Assembly (NCBI GenBank): GCA_000751295.2
Contig: CCMO02000002.1
Coordinates: forward strand, 1,138,501 to 1,202,500
Source of the DNA: a bacterium YEK0313
GTDB taxonomy: Bacteria > Pseudomonadota > Alphaproteobacteria > Rhizobiales > Phreatobacteraceae
DNA length: 64,000 nucleotides
Direction: 5' to 3'
Below, in pieces: positions 1 through 6,637 of the stretch. The translations under genes and the position numbers were made by a program. Position 1 is the stretch's first letter. The number at the start of each line of letters is the position of its first letter. Under the pieces are notes generated by a model. It was not told the origin of the DNA. It saw only the letters and a list, made by a program, of their open reading frames with translations, and ran no database searches.

Positions 1-5
1 CGCCA

Positions 6-326
6 TTGACGGGCTCGACGAAACAGGTCGCGTGGGCGACCGATCTGAGGGAGGCGGCCACATATGATGTCGCCGGCGCGATGGCACGCACTGCTAACGT
101 CGTTATCGGCACCATGCGCGCGGATGAGACGGAGACCATCGCCCAGACCAACACCCGTCTCGAAGAGATTTTTTCGCGGCCCGGCGGCAACATCATGCGG
201 GCCGCACTTCAAGAGTTGTTCTCTGTACCGGACGCCAAGTGGTGGATCGATCATCGAGGCGGCGCTTACAGGGCGGAGCTAAACACCATGTTCCGAAGGC
301 TCTATGAGGGCGGCAACCATGTCTGA
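6..326 (+). CDS. Hypothetical prophage protein, possibly cut at 5' end
   Basis: A 106-residue soluble protein that I do not recognise. The frame is open to the left edge of the window and the first usable codon is a TTG, so the true start may lie outside. Its 3' end overlaps the next gene by 8 bases, so it belongs to a rightward set of four small genes that converge on the leftward structural operon. No membrane segment, signal peptide or catalytic motif is visible. Confidence 0.5.
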   Translation: MTGSTKQVAWATDLREAATYDVAGAMARTANVVIGTMRADETETIAQTNTRLEEIFSRPGGNIMRAALQELFSVPDAKWWIDHRGGAYRAELNTMFRRLYEGGNHV

Positions 327-840
327 GACCTATCGCGTCGGAGCAGCCGCTGAAACGGCGCTGGCCGCACTTGATCGCGCCGCGGAAGCCTTTCTGACGG
401 TCCATCGCGCAGCGAACGGCTCTGCAGCCGATCTCGAAGCATTCAAACGCATGAGCGAGGATCAGCGCTGGGCGATGAACGGGCATGGACCACCGTGGGT
501 TATCGACCGGGCGCTCGCTATGCTCCGCTCCCAGGCACTCCTCGAGGTATTAGTGGATCGGATGACCGATGCGCACGCGGTCGCCTATTTCCTCATCCAG
601 GGCAGCACTCATCCCGACCGTCTCCGGGCGGAACTTGTCGCGGCCTTCCCGGCCGAGGATGCGGATATCCTCGACGACATCGCCCACGCTCTGCGAGCTC
701 CGCATTTCGCTATCGAAACAGCCTTAGCGGCCGGCGGCATCACGCTATCCGAATTGGGGTCGATTCCGAGCGGCCGCAGCCATGAACGAGCGCTCGGGCT
801 CATCAACAAGATGACGCTGCCAATTCGCGTCGAGAGCTAA
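319..840 (+). CDS. Hypothetical prophage protein
   Basis: A 173-residue, Ala- and Leu-rich, probably all-helical soluble protein of unknown function. I chose the ATG at 319 (MSETYRVG) because it overlaps the end of the preceding gene by 8 bases, as expected in a packed phage operon. An in-frame ATG five codons upstream lies deeper in that gene. No recognisable motif is present. The gene sits in the rightward set of four facing the structural operon. Confidence 0.55.
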   Translation: MSETYRVGAAAETALAALDRAAEAFLTVHRAANGSAADLEAFKRMSEDQRWAMNGHGPPWVIDRALAMLRSQALLEVLVDRMTDAHAVAYFLIQGSTHPDRLRAELVAAFPAEDADILDDIAHALRAPHFAIETALAAGGITLSELGSIPSGRSHERALGLINKMTLPIRVES

Positions 841-856
841 GAGAGGGAACACGACC

Positions 857-1156
857 ATGAAAGCGATGTGGGGCATCTGGTATGCCGGCGAGACCGACAA
901 GATCGCACCGAACGATCCGCATTACGATCTCTGCAAGCAATTCTATTCGGCAGGGTGGCCAGAACTTGATGAAAGGGCGAGCCCTCCTTGCTTCTACCGC
1001 GCCTATCCCAGCCGCGAGCTGGCAGAGGAAGCCCTGAAACGCACACCGGGCTGGAATCAGGGCGCCCATGAAGCGCGCCCGCTGCCGCCCGGGGCGCGAT
1101 ATCTTGATGAGGCCTCCGGCCAAGTCCTGCTCTCGTCGGCGCATGCTCCGGCATGA
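857..1156 (+). CDS. Hypothetical prophage protein
   Basis: A 99-residue protein starting at ATG 857 behind AGAGGGAA. It is rich in aromatic residues in its first half (MWGIWYAG, FYSAGW, CFYRAY) and has two cysteines. I do not recognise the family. The 3' end overlaps the next start in an ATGA arrangement, which supports translational coupling and the reading frame. Confidence 0.55.
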   Translation: MKAMWGIWYAGETDKIAPNDPHYDLCKQFYSAGWPELDERASPPCFYRAYPSRELAEEALKRTPGWNQGAHEARPLPPGARYLDEASGQVLLSSAHAPA

Positions 1157-1587
1157 CCTATGTCTGGCACATCACCCTGAACACCGGCCGGGCCGAGAAG
1201 CTACCGGTTGCCGCGGCATCGGCAGCGCTGCTTGAACAGTCGCGGCGCCTGCTGGCGGGCTCTGGGCGGCAACCGGTGCTCGGCACCGCTCTGACGATCG
1301 AGATCGTGCACGACGGGCCGAACATGGTTGCAACATTCTTCGGCGGCGACGTGCCAGTGGTCACGATGGGGGTCGCGACGAAAAGCCGGGCGGCGGGCCG
1401 GCTATGGGAGATGCTCATCGCATCGGCGCGAGCAGCGGGAGTGGAACTGGACGCCACCCCAGGCGATGTCCCCCGGACACCGTGGGCAGGCTTCATAGTC
1501 TACGCATCCTACTTCGGCCACATGGACGAGATGCCGCTCCTCGGCCAGATCGAGCACGCGCTCGCCTGCGCCTATCTCGAACGATAA
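1153..1587 (+). CDS. Hypothetical prophage protein, last of the rightward set
   Basis: A 144-residue protein of unknown function that starts inside the stop of the previous gene (ATGA). It is mixed alpha/beta in appearance with no membrane segment or known motif. Its stop lies directly beside a GC-rich hairpin whose T-tract faces the other strand. The hairpin is therefore a better terminator for the opposing operon than for this gene. Confidence 0.55.
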   Translation: MTYVWHITLNTGRAEKLPVAAASAALLEQSRRLLAGSGRQPVLGTALTIEIVHDGPNMVATFFGGDVPVVTMGVATKSRAAGRLWEMLIASARAAGVELDATPGDVPRTPWAGFIVYASYFGHMDEMPLLGQIEHALACAYLER

Positions 1588-1618
1588 AAAAAGGCCCGCG
1601 CCGTTGCCAGCGCGGGCC
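1586..1618 (-). terminator. Intrinsic terminator of the leftward structural operon
   Basis: A 9-bp perfect stem (1593-1601 with 1610-1618, GGCCCGCGC paired with its complement) and an 8-base loop are followed on the minus strand by seven T residues (1592-1586). This is a textbook intrinsic terminator for the leftward transcript that ends with the Tad2-like gene. On the plus strand the stem is not followed by T residues, so termination in that direction would be weaker. Confidence 0.8.
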
Positions 1619-1674
1619 AGTCTCAGGGAGGAAACGCCCACGGAGGGCTCCCCGGCCGGTCACCCGGCCGAAGC

Positions 1675-2121
1675 TCACTCGCCGACGATCATCCAATCCT
1701 CGGCGAGCATATCGGTCTGCGATGCCAACCAGCCGGTGACGATCGAGCCATCGGCGGCGCGCATGGCCAAATGGGGCATCCGCGTCACCGTCCCACTGTC
1801 GCCCAGCGCGAAGTGGTTCTCGGAAACCCCGCCGATCAGGCGCGATCGATCAGGGGCCAGATATTCGCTCGAGCCCGGGACCAGCGAGATGTGCATCCCC
1901 TTGCCATTCCAGCCCGCCCGCGCCACTTGCCCGCCACGCTTCAGGGCGACGAGCGCCGCGCCGAAGCTCATCGCCGTGATAGGTTGGTATTCGCGATCGA
2001 ACACGTCTTTAGGGCACCAGGACTGATAGCCGTCCGCATATTTGATGGCCATGCCGACCTGCCCATCGCGGTCCGCGGGCCAGGCCGTTACGCGCTTCGT
2101 GCTGAAATAGTCCTTGGTCAT
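1675..2121 (-). CDS. DUF2829/Tad2-like protein (candidate anti-Thoeris)
   Basis: A 148-residue protein. Residues about 50-148 match the DUF2829 family as I know it: FGAALVALKRGGQVARAGWN near the start, the G-N-G/K-G turn after it, and WLASQTDMLAEDWMIV at the C-terminus. Pfam now ties this family to Tad2, a phage protein that sequesters the cyclic-ADPR-type signal of Thoeris defence. The first 48 residues (..YADGYQSWCPKDVFDREY..) form an extra N-terminal module that I recall seeing joined to this domain in phages. It is the last gene before the operon terminator. Family assignment is firm; anti-Thoeris activity is inferred. Confidence 0.75.
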   Translation of the reverse strand: MTKDYFSTKRVTAWPADRDGQVGMAIKYADGYQSWCPKDVFDREYQPITAMSFGAALVALKRGGQVARAGWNGKGMHISLVPGSSEYLAPDRSRLIGGVSENHFALGDSGTVTRMPHLAMRAADGSIVTGWLASQTDMLAEDWMIVGE

Positions 2122-2136
2122 GATGAGCCCCGTTGC

Positions 2137-2763
2137 TCAGAAGAAATTCGGCCGCGTCCGCGGCTTCGTCCGCAACTGCGTCCGCTGCGCCTGGAACGAG
2201 AGCTCGTCGAGCAGCATCCGCCACTCTTGCGCGAGCGCGGCGCCCAGCGGCGGGTTCGCGAATTCGTCGTCATTGATCGTCAGGATCCGCGCCGCGGCCC
2301 CCTTGCCGATGGCAGTGCCGTACTGGTCGGCCAGGAAGTCGGGCACGGTCAGGGCGTCTCGCGACGGCAGCAGCACCATGCGGACATCGAGATCGCCGGT
2401 CTCGCGCGGCACCACCGTGATGGTGTTCGGCATCGTCTGGACCGCCCACCGCGCCTGCGCCTGGTCGTTCCCATAGCGGCGACCCCAGCCCGGCTCGAGC
2501 TCGTCCATCTTCGCAACGGTCACCGCTTCGAGCGGACGGCCGTTGAGAATGGCCGTCTCCACTTTGTGGATCTGCGCATCCTGGATCGAGAGGATCCCTT
2601 CGCATTCCGGCGACACGACCCGGATGACGTCCGAGGCGCGCCACACCAACGTCCGCCGGCAGAGCTCCTGGGCGGCTTCGCGCAGATATCGGATGACCAT
2701 CGGCTCCGGCGCATTGGGCGCATGCACCAGAACCTCGCGCAGCAGCTCCTCGAGCTCCGTCAT
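2137..2763 (-). CDS. Phage head-tail adaptor-like structural protein
   Basis: A 208-residue protein following the DUF6682-type adaptor gene with a 4-base overlap (start ATG 2763, upstream stop 2760). Sequence features fit a helical connector protein: a helical N-terminus, a central beta-rich part around ITVVPRETGDLDVRMVLLPS, and a C-terminal helix pair. I assign it by its place between capsid and later structural genes and by its overall pattern. No catalytic residues are expected. It could equally be a tail-tube or stopper protein. Confidence 0.5.
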   Translation of the reverse strand: MTELEELLREVLVHAPNAPEPMVIRYLREAAQELCRRTLVWRASDVIRVVSPECEGILSIQDAQIHKVETAILNGRPLEAVTVAKMDELEPGWGRRYGNDQAQARWAVQTMPNTITVVPRETGDLDVRMVLLPSRDALTVPDFLADQYGTAIGKGAAARILTINDDEFANPPLGAALAQEWRMLLDELSFQAQRTQLRTKPRTRPNFF

Positions 2764-3470
2764 TTCTTACGGTCCCGGTTTGGCGACGTGGCGCCCTCGA
2801 CCTGGATCTTGAGGCCGATGGCAGTCGCGAAATTCTGGTAGTGGACGGCGGCGCGGCCCATGTTCGCGGCGTAGTCATCTTTCTGCTGCGCCCGGTAGCA
2901 GGCGTAGTCGACGATCGGTTCCGAATAGATCTCGCTCAGACCGACGTCGCCGAGCCAGGAATCGAGCAGCGTCGGATCGCCGGTCGGCGCAAGCCGGGCC
3001 GGCCTGGTCGCCACAATCGCCTCGACCAAGCCACGGCCGTCGTTGCCCGGATAGACGTAGAATTCGAGGGGGTTCTCCTCGTCGAACACGATCTGCCGGA
3101 CCTCAGAGCGGTATGGCACGTGCCGCCGGTCGTGCCAGTTCGGTTCCTGCGCATCCAGCAGCGAGCGTTTCGTCGGCCGGATGACGCGGCCGCCGGCGCG
3201 GGGCGGTCCTGCGGTGATGATGTTGCGGTTGATGCCGAGCAGCCGCAGCGGCGTCGGCGCCCCCGGCGCCGCGGACTGCGGCACCTGCTGAAGCGTGCCG
3301 GGCTGCAGGGGCATCACGATGCTGGTCGACGAGGCCGACGGTTTGGCGAGCAGGATGGCGTCGACCGCCGCGTTTATCCAGCCGCCGAGCTCCGCCAGCG
3401 GCCAGCGGACGTGCTCCTCGTCCTGCAGCAGCTGGCCGGCCTCGACCATGATGTCGCGACCGCGCAGCAT
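2760..3470 (-). CDS. Phage adaptor protein, DUF6682-like
   Basis: A 236-residue protein with the pattern of podovirus adaptor proteins: an N-terminal helix pair (LQDEEHVRWPLAELGGWINA), a central segment about priming values and bases (EEPNWH-type region, FYVYPGN), and a C-terminal helix (EPIVDYACYRAQQKDDYA). Such proteins join the portal ring to the tail. It lies four bases downstream of a small linker gene and overlaps the next structural gene. The family name is from memory; the structural role is supported by position after the capsid gene. Confidence 0.65.
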   Translation of the reverse strand: MLRGRDIMVEAGQLLQDEEHVRWPLAELGGWINAAVDAILLAKPSASSTSIVMPLQPGTLQQVPQSAAPGAPTPLRLLGINRNIITAGPPRAGGRVIRPTKRSLLDAQEPNWHDRRHVPYRSEVRQIVFDEENPLEFYVYPGNDGRGLVEAIVATRPARLAPTGDPTLLDSWLGDVGLSEIYSEPIVDYACYRAQQKDDYAANMGRAAVHYQNFATAIGLKIQVEGATSPNRDRKK

Positions 3471-3473
3471 CGG

Positions 3474-3710
3474 TCAGCCCTCGGCCTTGCCCTTGGCGTC
3501 GGCCTCGCCCTTGCCTTTGCCGGGCGGGCGCCCGCGCTTCGGCGGCGGCTCGCCGGCGAGGCGGAAATACTGCACGGAGCACAGCACCGCCTGGTCGGCG
3601 ATCGAGGGCACCTCGGCCACGTAGCGGCCGTGCTCGTCGATCTCGAACGAATAGGTCGTGCCGTTGACGTGATTGGTCGACGGACCATGGGTGCACTCGA
3701 TGAGCGCCAT
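3474..3710 (-). CDS. Small phage structural-region protein with basic tail
   Basis: A 78-residue protein. I chose ATG 3710 (MALIECTHG) because GGAGG lies eight bases upstream; an in-frame TTG at 3725 would place that ribosome site inside the gene. Residues 10-45 look beta-rich, and the C-terminus is a Lys/Gly/Pro tail (KRGRPPGKGKGEADAKGKAEG without globular character) that could bind nucleic acid or be disordered. Function unknown. Confidence 0.55.
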   Translation of the reverse strand: MALIECTHGPSTNHVNGTTYSFEIDEHGRYVAEVPSIADQAVLCSVQYFRLAGEPPPKRGRPPGKGKGEADAKGKAEG

Positions 3711-3746
3711 TGCGGCTGCCTCCAATCCTATGAGAGACGCCGCGGA

Positions 3747-4208
3747 TCAGACCGTGGCGTAGAGGACGGTGATGCCGATCTGGCCCGGGGCCGCGGTCGC
3801 CGCCGCAGTGGTGATCTTGACGCCGATCGACCGCGCCACCGGTGCGGGCGGCACGCGGTATGCCGAAGCGGTCGACGGCTTCGCGACGCCACCGGTGCGG
3901 CCGATCTGGGCTCCCGTCAGGAATTCGGCGCCGCAGGTCCGGGCCGGCGAGGGATCGCCGACGTCACCGGACATCATGCCTACATCAAACGCGAGGGTCG
4001 GCGTGGCGTTGGTGTCGAGATCGTCAGAATCGACCGTCACCTCGACCGGTCGACAGCCGGCCGGAATCACGGCGAGCTCGAGAATGTCGTTCACCGCTGC
4101 GTTGGCAGGCACCGCCATCGCGAACCGGTAGGCGACGGCACGGTCAGCAGTCGCCGGATACACCACGTCTTTGATGCCTTTGGCAAAATCGCTCTGATGG
4201 ATGGTCAT
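3747..4208 (-). CDS. Putative head decoration or minor capsid protein
   Basis: A 153-residue beta-rich protein directly downstream of the major capsid gene, starting at ATG 4208 behind AAGGA. It has no membrane segment and ends in a hydrophobic beta strand (GQIGITVLYATV). Capsid-adjacent genes of this size and composition in related phages often encode decoration or cement proteins. That role here rests on position and composition only; I do not recognise the family with certainty. Confidence 0.5.
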   Translation of the reverse strand: MTIHQSDFAKGIKDVVYPATADRAVAYRFAMAVPANAAVNDILELAVIPAGCRPVEVTVDSDDLDTNATPTLAFDVGMMSGDVGDPSPARTCGAEFLTGAQIGRTGGVAKPSTASAYRVPPAPVARSIGVKITTAAATAAPGQIGITVLYATV

Positions 4209-4235
4209 GACGGTGTCCTTGAGGGTGGGGCGGGT

Positions 4236-4256
4236 CCCCCGGCCTGCGGCCGGGGG
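4236..4256 (-). other. GC-rich hairpin downstream of the capsid gene
   Basis: A 9-bp perfect stem with a 3-base loop (CCCCCGGCC paired across TGC). It lies between the capsid gene stop and the next start, with no T-tract after it on the minus strand. It may partially terminate or protect the 3' end of the abundant capsid message, an arrangement common after capsid genes. It could also be a chance feature of GC-rich DNA. Confidence 0.5.
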
Positions 4257-4285
4257 TCAGCTGCGAGATGGGGGACGCTCGCGCG

Positions 4286-5386
4286 TCAGCCCGGGTTCTT
4301 CGCGTGTGTATCCAGCGCGATCACGCCGAAGTCGGCATCGGCGAAGCGGGTCTTCTTCTGGCCCATCACGAACCCGGCCATGACCTCCATTTCATTGCCG
4401 TGGTCTTTGGACTCTTCGTTCCAGAAGGCTCGCGTGCCGTTTTTTCCGCCGTAGGCGACGACGCCTGCCTGGCGGCCGAGAAAAAGCGCGCGTCCCGCGG
4501 GCAGATCACCGCTTGCGCCATAGTCGGAAAATCGAATGACCGACTCGTGGCTGTGCAGGACGACCTTGTTGATCATCCCGAGGCCGCCCTTGAAGATCGG
4601 ATTGTTCCGACCTTCCGCCGCCGCGGCCGCCTTCTGCAATTCCAGCCAGCCCGCAACGCCGCTCTCCTTGCGGAGATCATGCTCCTGGAACGGCGACATG
4701 ACGCAGACGTAGTGCGCCTCGCCGCCGATCATGACCGGCATCATGTTGGCCTTGCGCGGGTCGGTCGCGCGCATCATGCGAGCGCGCACCTCGGCACGCT
4801 CGATGAGGTCGCGGCTCATCGTGTCCGTTGCGGTGATGGTGGCCTTGGAAGTGGCGGTGCCGCCATACAAGAGGTGAGCAGGATCCGGCGCCTGGATGGG
4901 GTTGCCGGCATAGCCCGCCCAGGTGACGGATTCGAAATAGTCCTCGTTCGTGCCGCGGGCGCCGCTGAGGTAAATGAATTGGGATTCGTCGAGATACTTC
5001 GACCAGTAGTCGCCGAGACGATCGCGGGCGATCGAACGCAGGTTATGCGTCGTGCGCTTCCGTGACATCTTGCCACCAGACGACACCGTCTTGCGCATCT
5101 GGTCGATTTTCAGTTCATCGGTGAAAAACCGCAGATTCTCCGCCTTGCCTTCGACGCGGTTGTCGCCATAGGTCGGCGTGCCGCGCAGCTGTGCGACGAG
5201 ATCAAACGAGATCGTGTCGCCGGCCCCCGATTCGAGATCGGTGAGACGCTGGATGATCTGGTTCGGATCCGTGCTGACGAACTTGCGTTCCCAGTAGGCT
5301 TTGCGAAGAACGTCGAGGAACAGCGACCCGGACCAGCGCTTGACCGCTTTGGGATCGCCAACAGGGATGACAGTCGGTCCAGCCAT
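4286..5386 (-). CDS. N4-gp56 family major capsid protein
   Basis: A 366-residue protein forming the icosahedral shell. The N-terminus (KRWSGSLFLDVLRKAYWER, then GAGDTISFDLVAQLRG and the KTVSSGGKMSRKRT segment) is the signature I associate with the N4-gp56 capsid family of podoviruses. It starts at ATG 5386 with AGGAG seven to eight bases upstream. The scaffold and portal genes lie upstream in the operon and adaptors follow. A hairpin with an AGGA loop sits 20 bases upstream of the start codon and may regulate translation. Confidence 0.85.
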   Translation of the reverse strand: MAGPTVIPVGDPKAVKRWSGSLFLDVLRKAYWERKFVSTDPNQIIQRLTDLESGAGDTISFDLVAQLRGTPTYGDNRVEGKAENLRFFTDELKIDQMRKTVSSGGKMSRKRTTHNLRSIARDRLGDYWSKYLDESQFIYLSGARGTNEDYFESVTWAGYAGNPIQAPDPAHLLYGGTATSKATITATDTMSRDLIERAEVRARMMRATDPRKANMMPVMIGGEAHYVCVMSPFQEHDLRKESGVAGWLELQKAAAAAEGRNNPIFKGGLGMINKVVLHSHESVIRFSDYGASGDLPAGRALFLGRQAGVVAYGGKNGTRAFWNEESKDHGNEMEVMAGFVMGQKKTRFADADFGVIALDTHAKNPG

Positions 5387-5405
5387 GGACGGGCTCCTGT
5401 GAAGG

Positions 5406-5422
5406 GAGCGCGTCCTACGCTC
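5406..5422 (-). promoter_or_regulatory. AGGA-loop hairpin upstream of capsid gene
   Basis: On the message strand this reads GAGCG-TAGGACG-CGCTC: a 5-bp GC stem presenting AGGA in a 7-base loop. The loop GGA (5415-5413) is exactly 18 bases from the GGA of the capsid Shine-Dalgarno (5397-5395, context ACAGGAG). GGA in a hairpin loop paired with a second GGA at the ribosome site is the usual CsrA target layout. The identical 17 bases recur upstream of the large terminase gene. Confidence 0.55.
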
Positions 5423-5454
5423 TGATGGCTATGGCCTGTGTTTTCTAGCGAAAA

Positions 5455-5685
5455 TCAGCCCGCAGCACAACTGACCGCGCGAAAGCTGGTCGCGCTGGCG
5501 CCTGCCAACCCGGGTCGAAACGCCGGCGGTGACAGCCCGAAATAGTGCCGCGCCACTGGCAGATTGGTGTGGATCGACAGCGCTACCTTGCGACCAGACC
5601 GCGCCAGCACCTTGATCACGGCGCCGGCGTCCGGCCCGCTTCCGATCTGCACGCCCTCATCTGGCTCCAGCCGTACGGTCAGCAT
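5455..5685 (-). CDS. CsrA-like small protein encoded by the prophage
   Basis: A 76-residue protein starting at ATG 5685, chosen because GGAG lies nine bases upstream and this start avoids overlap with the scaffold gene. Residues 1-50 follow the CsrA pattern: MLTVRLEPDEGVQIG resembles strand 1 and the MIG turn, VIKVLARSGRKVALSI resembles strands 2-4, and NLPVARH resembles the RNA-binding strand with its conserved Arg (V-A-V-H-R in CsrA). The last 25 residues are extra and low in structure. CsrA dimers repress or stabilise messages by binding GGA loops. Assignment is by pattern only. Confidence 0.55.
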   Translation of the reverse strand: MLTVRLEPDEGVQIGSGPDAGAVIKVLARSGRKVALSIHTNLPVARHYFGLSPPAFRPGLAGASATSFRAVSCAAG

Positions 5686-5701
5686 CGCGTCGCGCTCCGG
5701 G

Positions 5702-6637
5702 TTACGATCCTGCCAGATACCGATCACGCTGGGCATCGGTCATCGAGGCGAGCTTTGCCTCATAGGCCTCATAGTTGGTCTCCATCAGCCGATCGAGCGC
5801 GGCATAGTCGCCGGTGTCGCCGGCCTCGGTGATTCCGGCCGCCGGAACATGGGCCAGCGTGGGAGGCGCCTCGATCTGCCGGGCAGCCGGTTTCGGCGCG
5901 GGCTTCGGGGCCGACGCGGCCGCGCCGGCCGCCGGCATGCCCATCGCTGCGCGAATCTGCCGGTCGACACTTTCGTGTGCTTCTGCAAGCAGCTTCGGGT
6001 CCAGTGGTTGGTCGGCATCCTGCTGCAGCCGCCGCACCTCGGCATCGAGCGCCGCGTAGAGCGGCGACCCTTTTTCGTATTGCGGATGGGCCGAAAGGAA
6101 GGTTTCGACCTGGGTCTTCCAGGCCTCGACAACCATGTCGCGCGACATCTCCGCGCGCAGCTGCTGCTGATGGAGCTCGCGCTCCTCCCGCTCCAGCGCC
6201 CGATCCTGCTCGCGATATTCGCGGGCTGTGAGCTCGCCGTCGTCGAAGCGCGTCGCAAGCTCAGTGCGGCGGGTTTCGAGCGAGGTCAGCTGCTCGCTGA
6301 AATTCTCCGGCAGCTCATACTGCGGCAGACGCGGCGCCGCCGGCGCTGCGGCTGCTGGGGATGCCGCCGGCGCTTCGGCTGCTGGGGCCTCGGCGGGTTT
6401 GTCGGTGACCGCCGCATCGATGACGGCCGCTACCTCGGGTGCCGCTTCCAGCTCCTCGGCGGCCTCATCACCCTTCTCGGCCTTTGCGGCCTTCTCGGCG
6501 TCTCCGCTGGCCTCGGATTGCGGCTCGTCGTCCTCGCTGGCCTCGCCGCGGCCCTCGGCCTCCATCTCCTTGAGGCCTTCACGCTCTTCATCCGTGAGCT
6601 CGTCAAGTTCGGCGTCAGTATACTGGCTGCTGGCCAT
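5702..6637 (-). CDS. Phage scaffolding protein
   Basis: A 311-residue protein between portal and capsid genes. The N-terminal third is acidic (TDAELDELTDEEREGLKEME and a DDEPQSE stretch), followed by an Ala/Pro linker, a central charged coiled-coil (residues about 140-200, EYREQDRALEREERELHQQQ) and a C-terminal helical region. This is the usual build of a capsid scaffold, which guides shell assembly and then leaves. I used ATG 6637 (MASSQYTD) with GGGAG upstream. The longer open frame to 6880 is Arg-rich shadow of the portal gene. Confidence 0.75.
   Translation of the reverse strand: MASSQYTDAELDELTDEEREGLKEMEAEGRGEASEDDEPQSEASGDAEKAAKAEKGDEAAEELEAAPEVAAVIDAAVTDKPAEAPAAEAPAASPAAAAPAAPRLPQYELPENFSEQLTSLETRRTELATRFDDGELTAREYREQDRALEREERELHQQQLRAEMSRDMVVEAWKTQVETFLSAHPQYEKGSPLYAALDAEVRRLQQDADQPLDPKLLAEAHESVDRQIRAAMGMPAAGAAASAPKPAPKPAARQIEAPPTLAHVPAAGITEAGDTGDYAALDRLMETNYEAYEAKLASMTDAQRDRYLAGS

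Noticed and set aside
1586..1618. Hairpin as terminator of the rightward set of genes
   Set aside because: T residues follow the stem only on the minus strand, so it is assigned to the leftward operon.
1771..4454. Long open frames on the plus strand (to 356 and 537 codons) opposite the structural genes
   Set aside because: They are mirror frames of the leftward adaptor and capsid genes, Arg-rich, with no ribosome site or family features.
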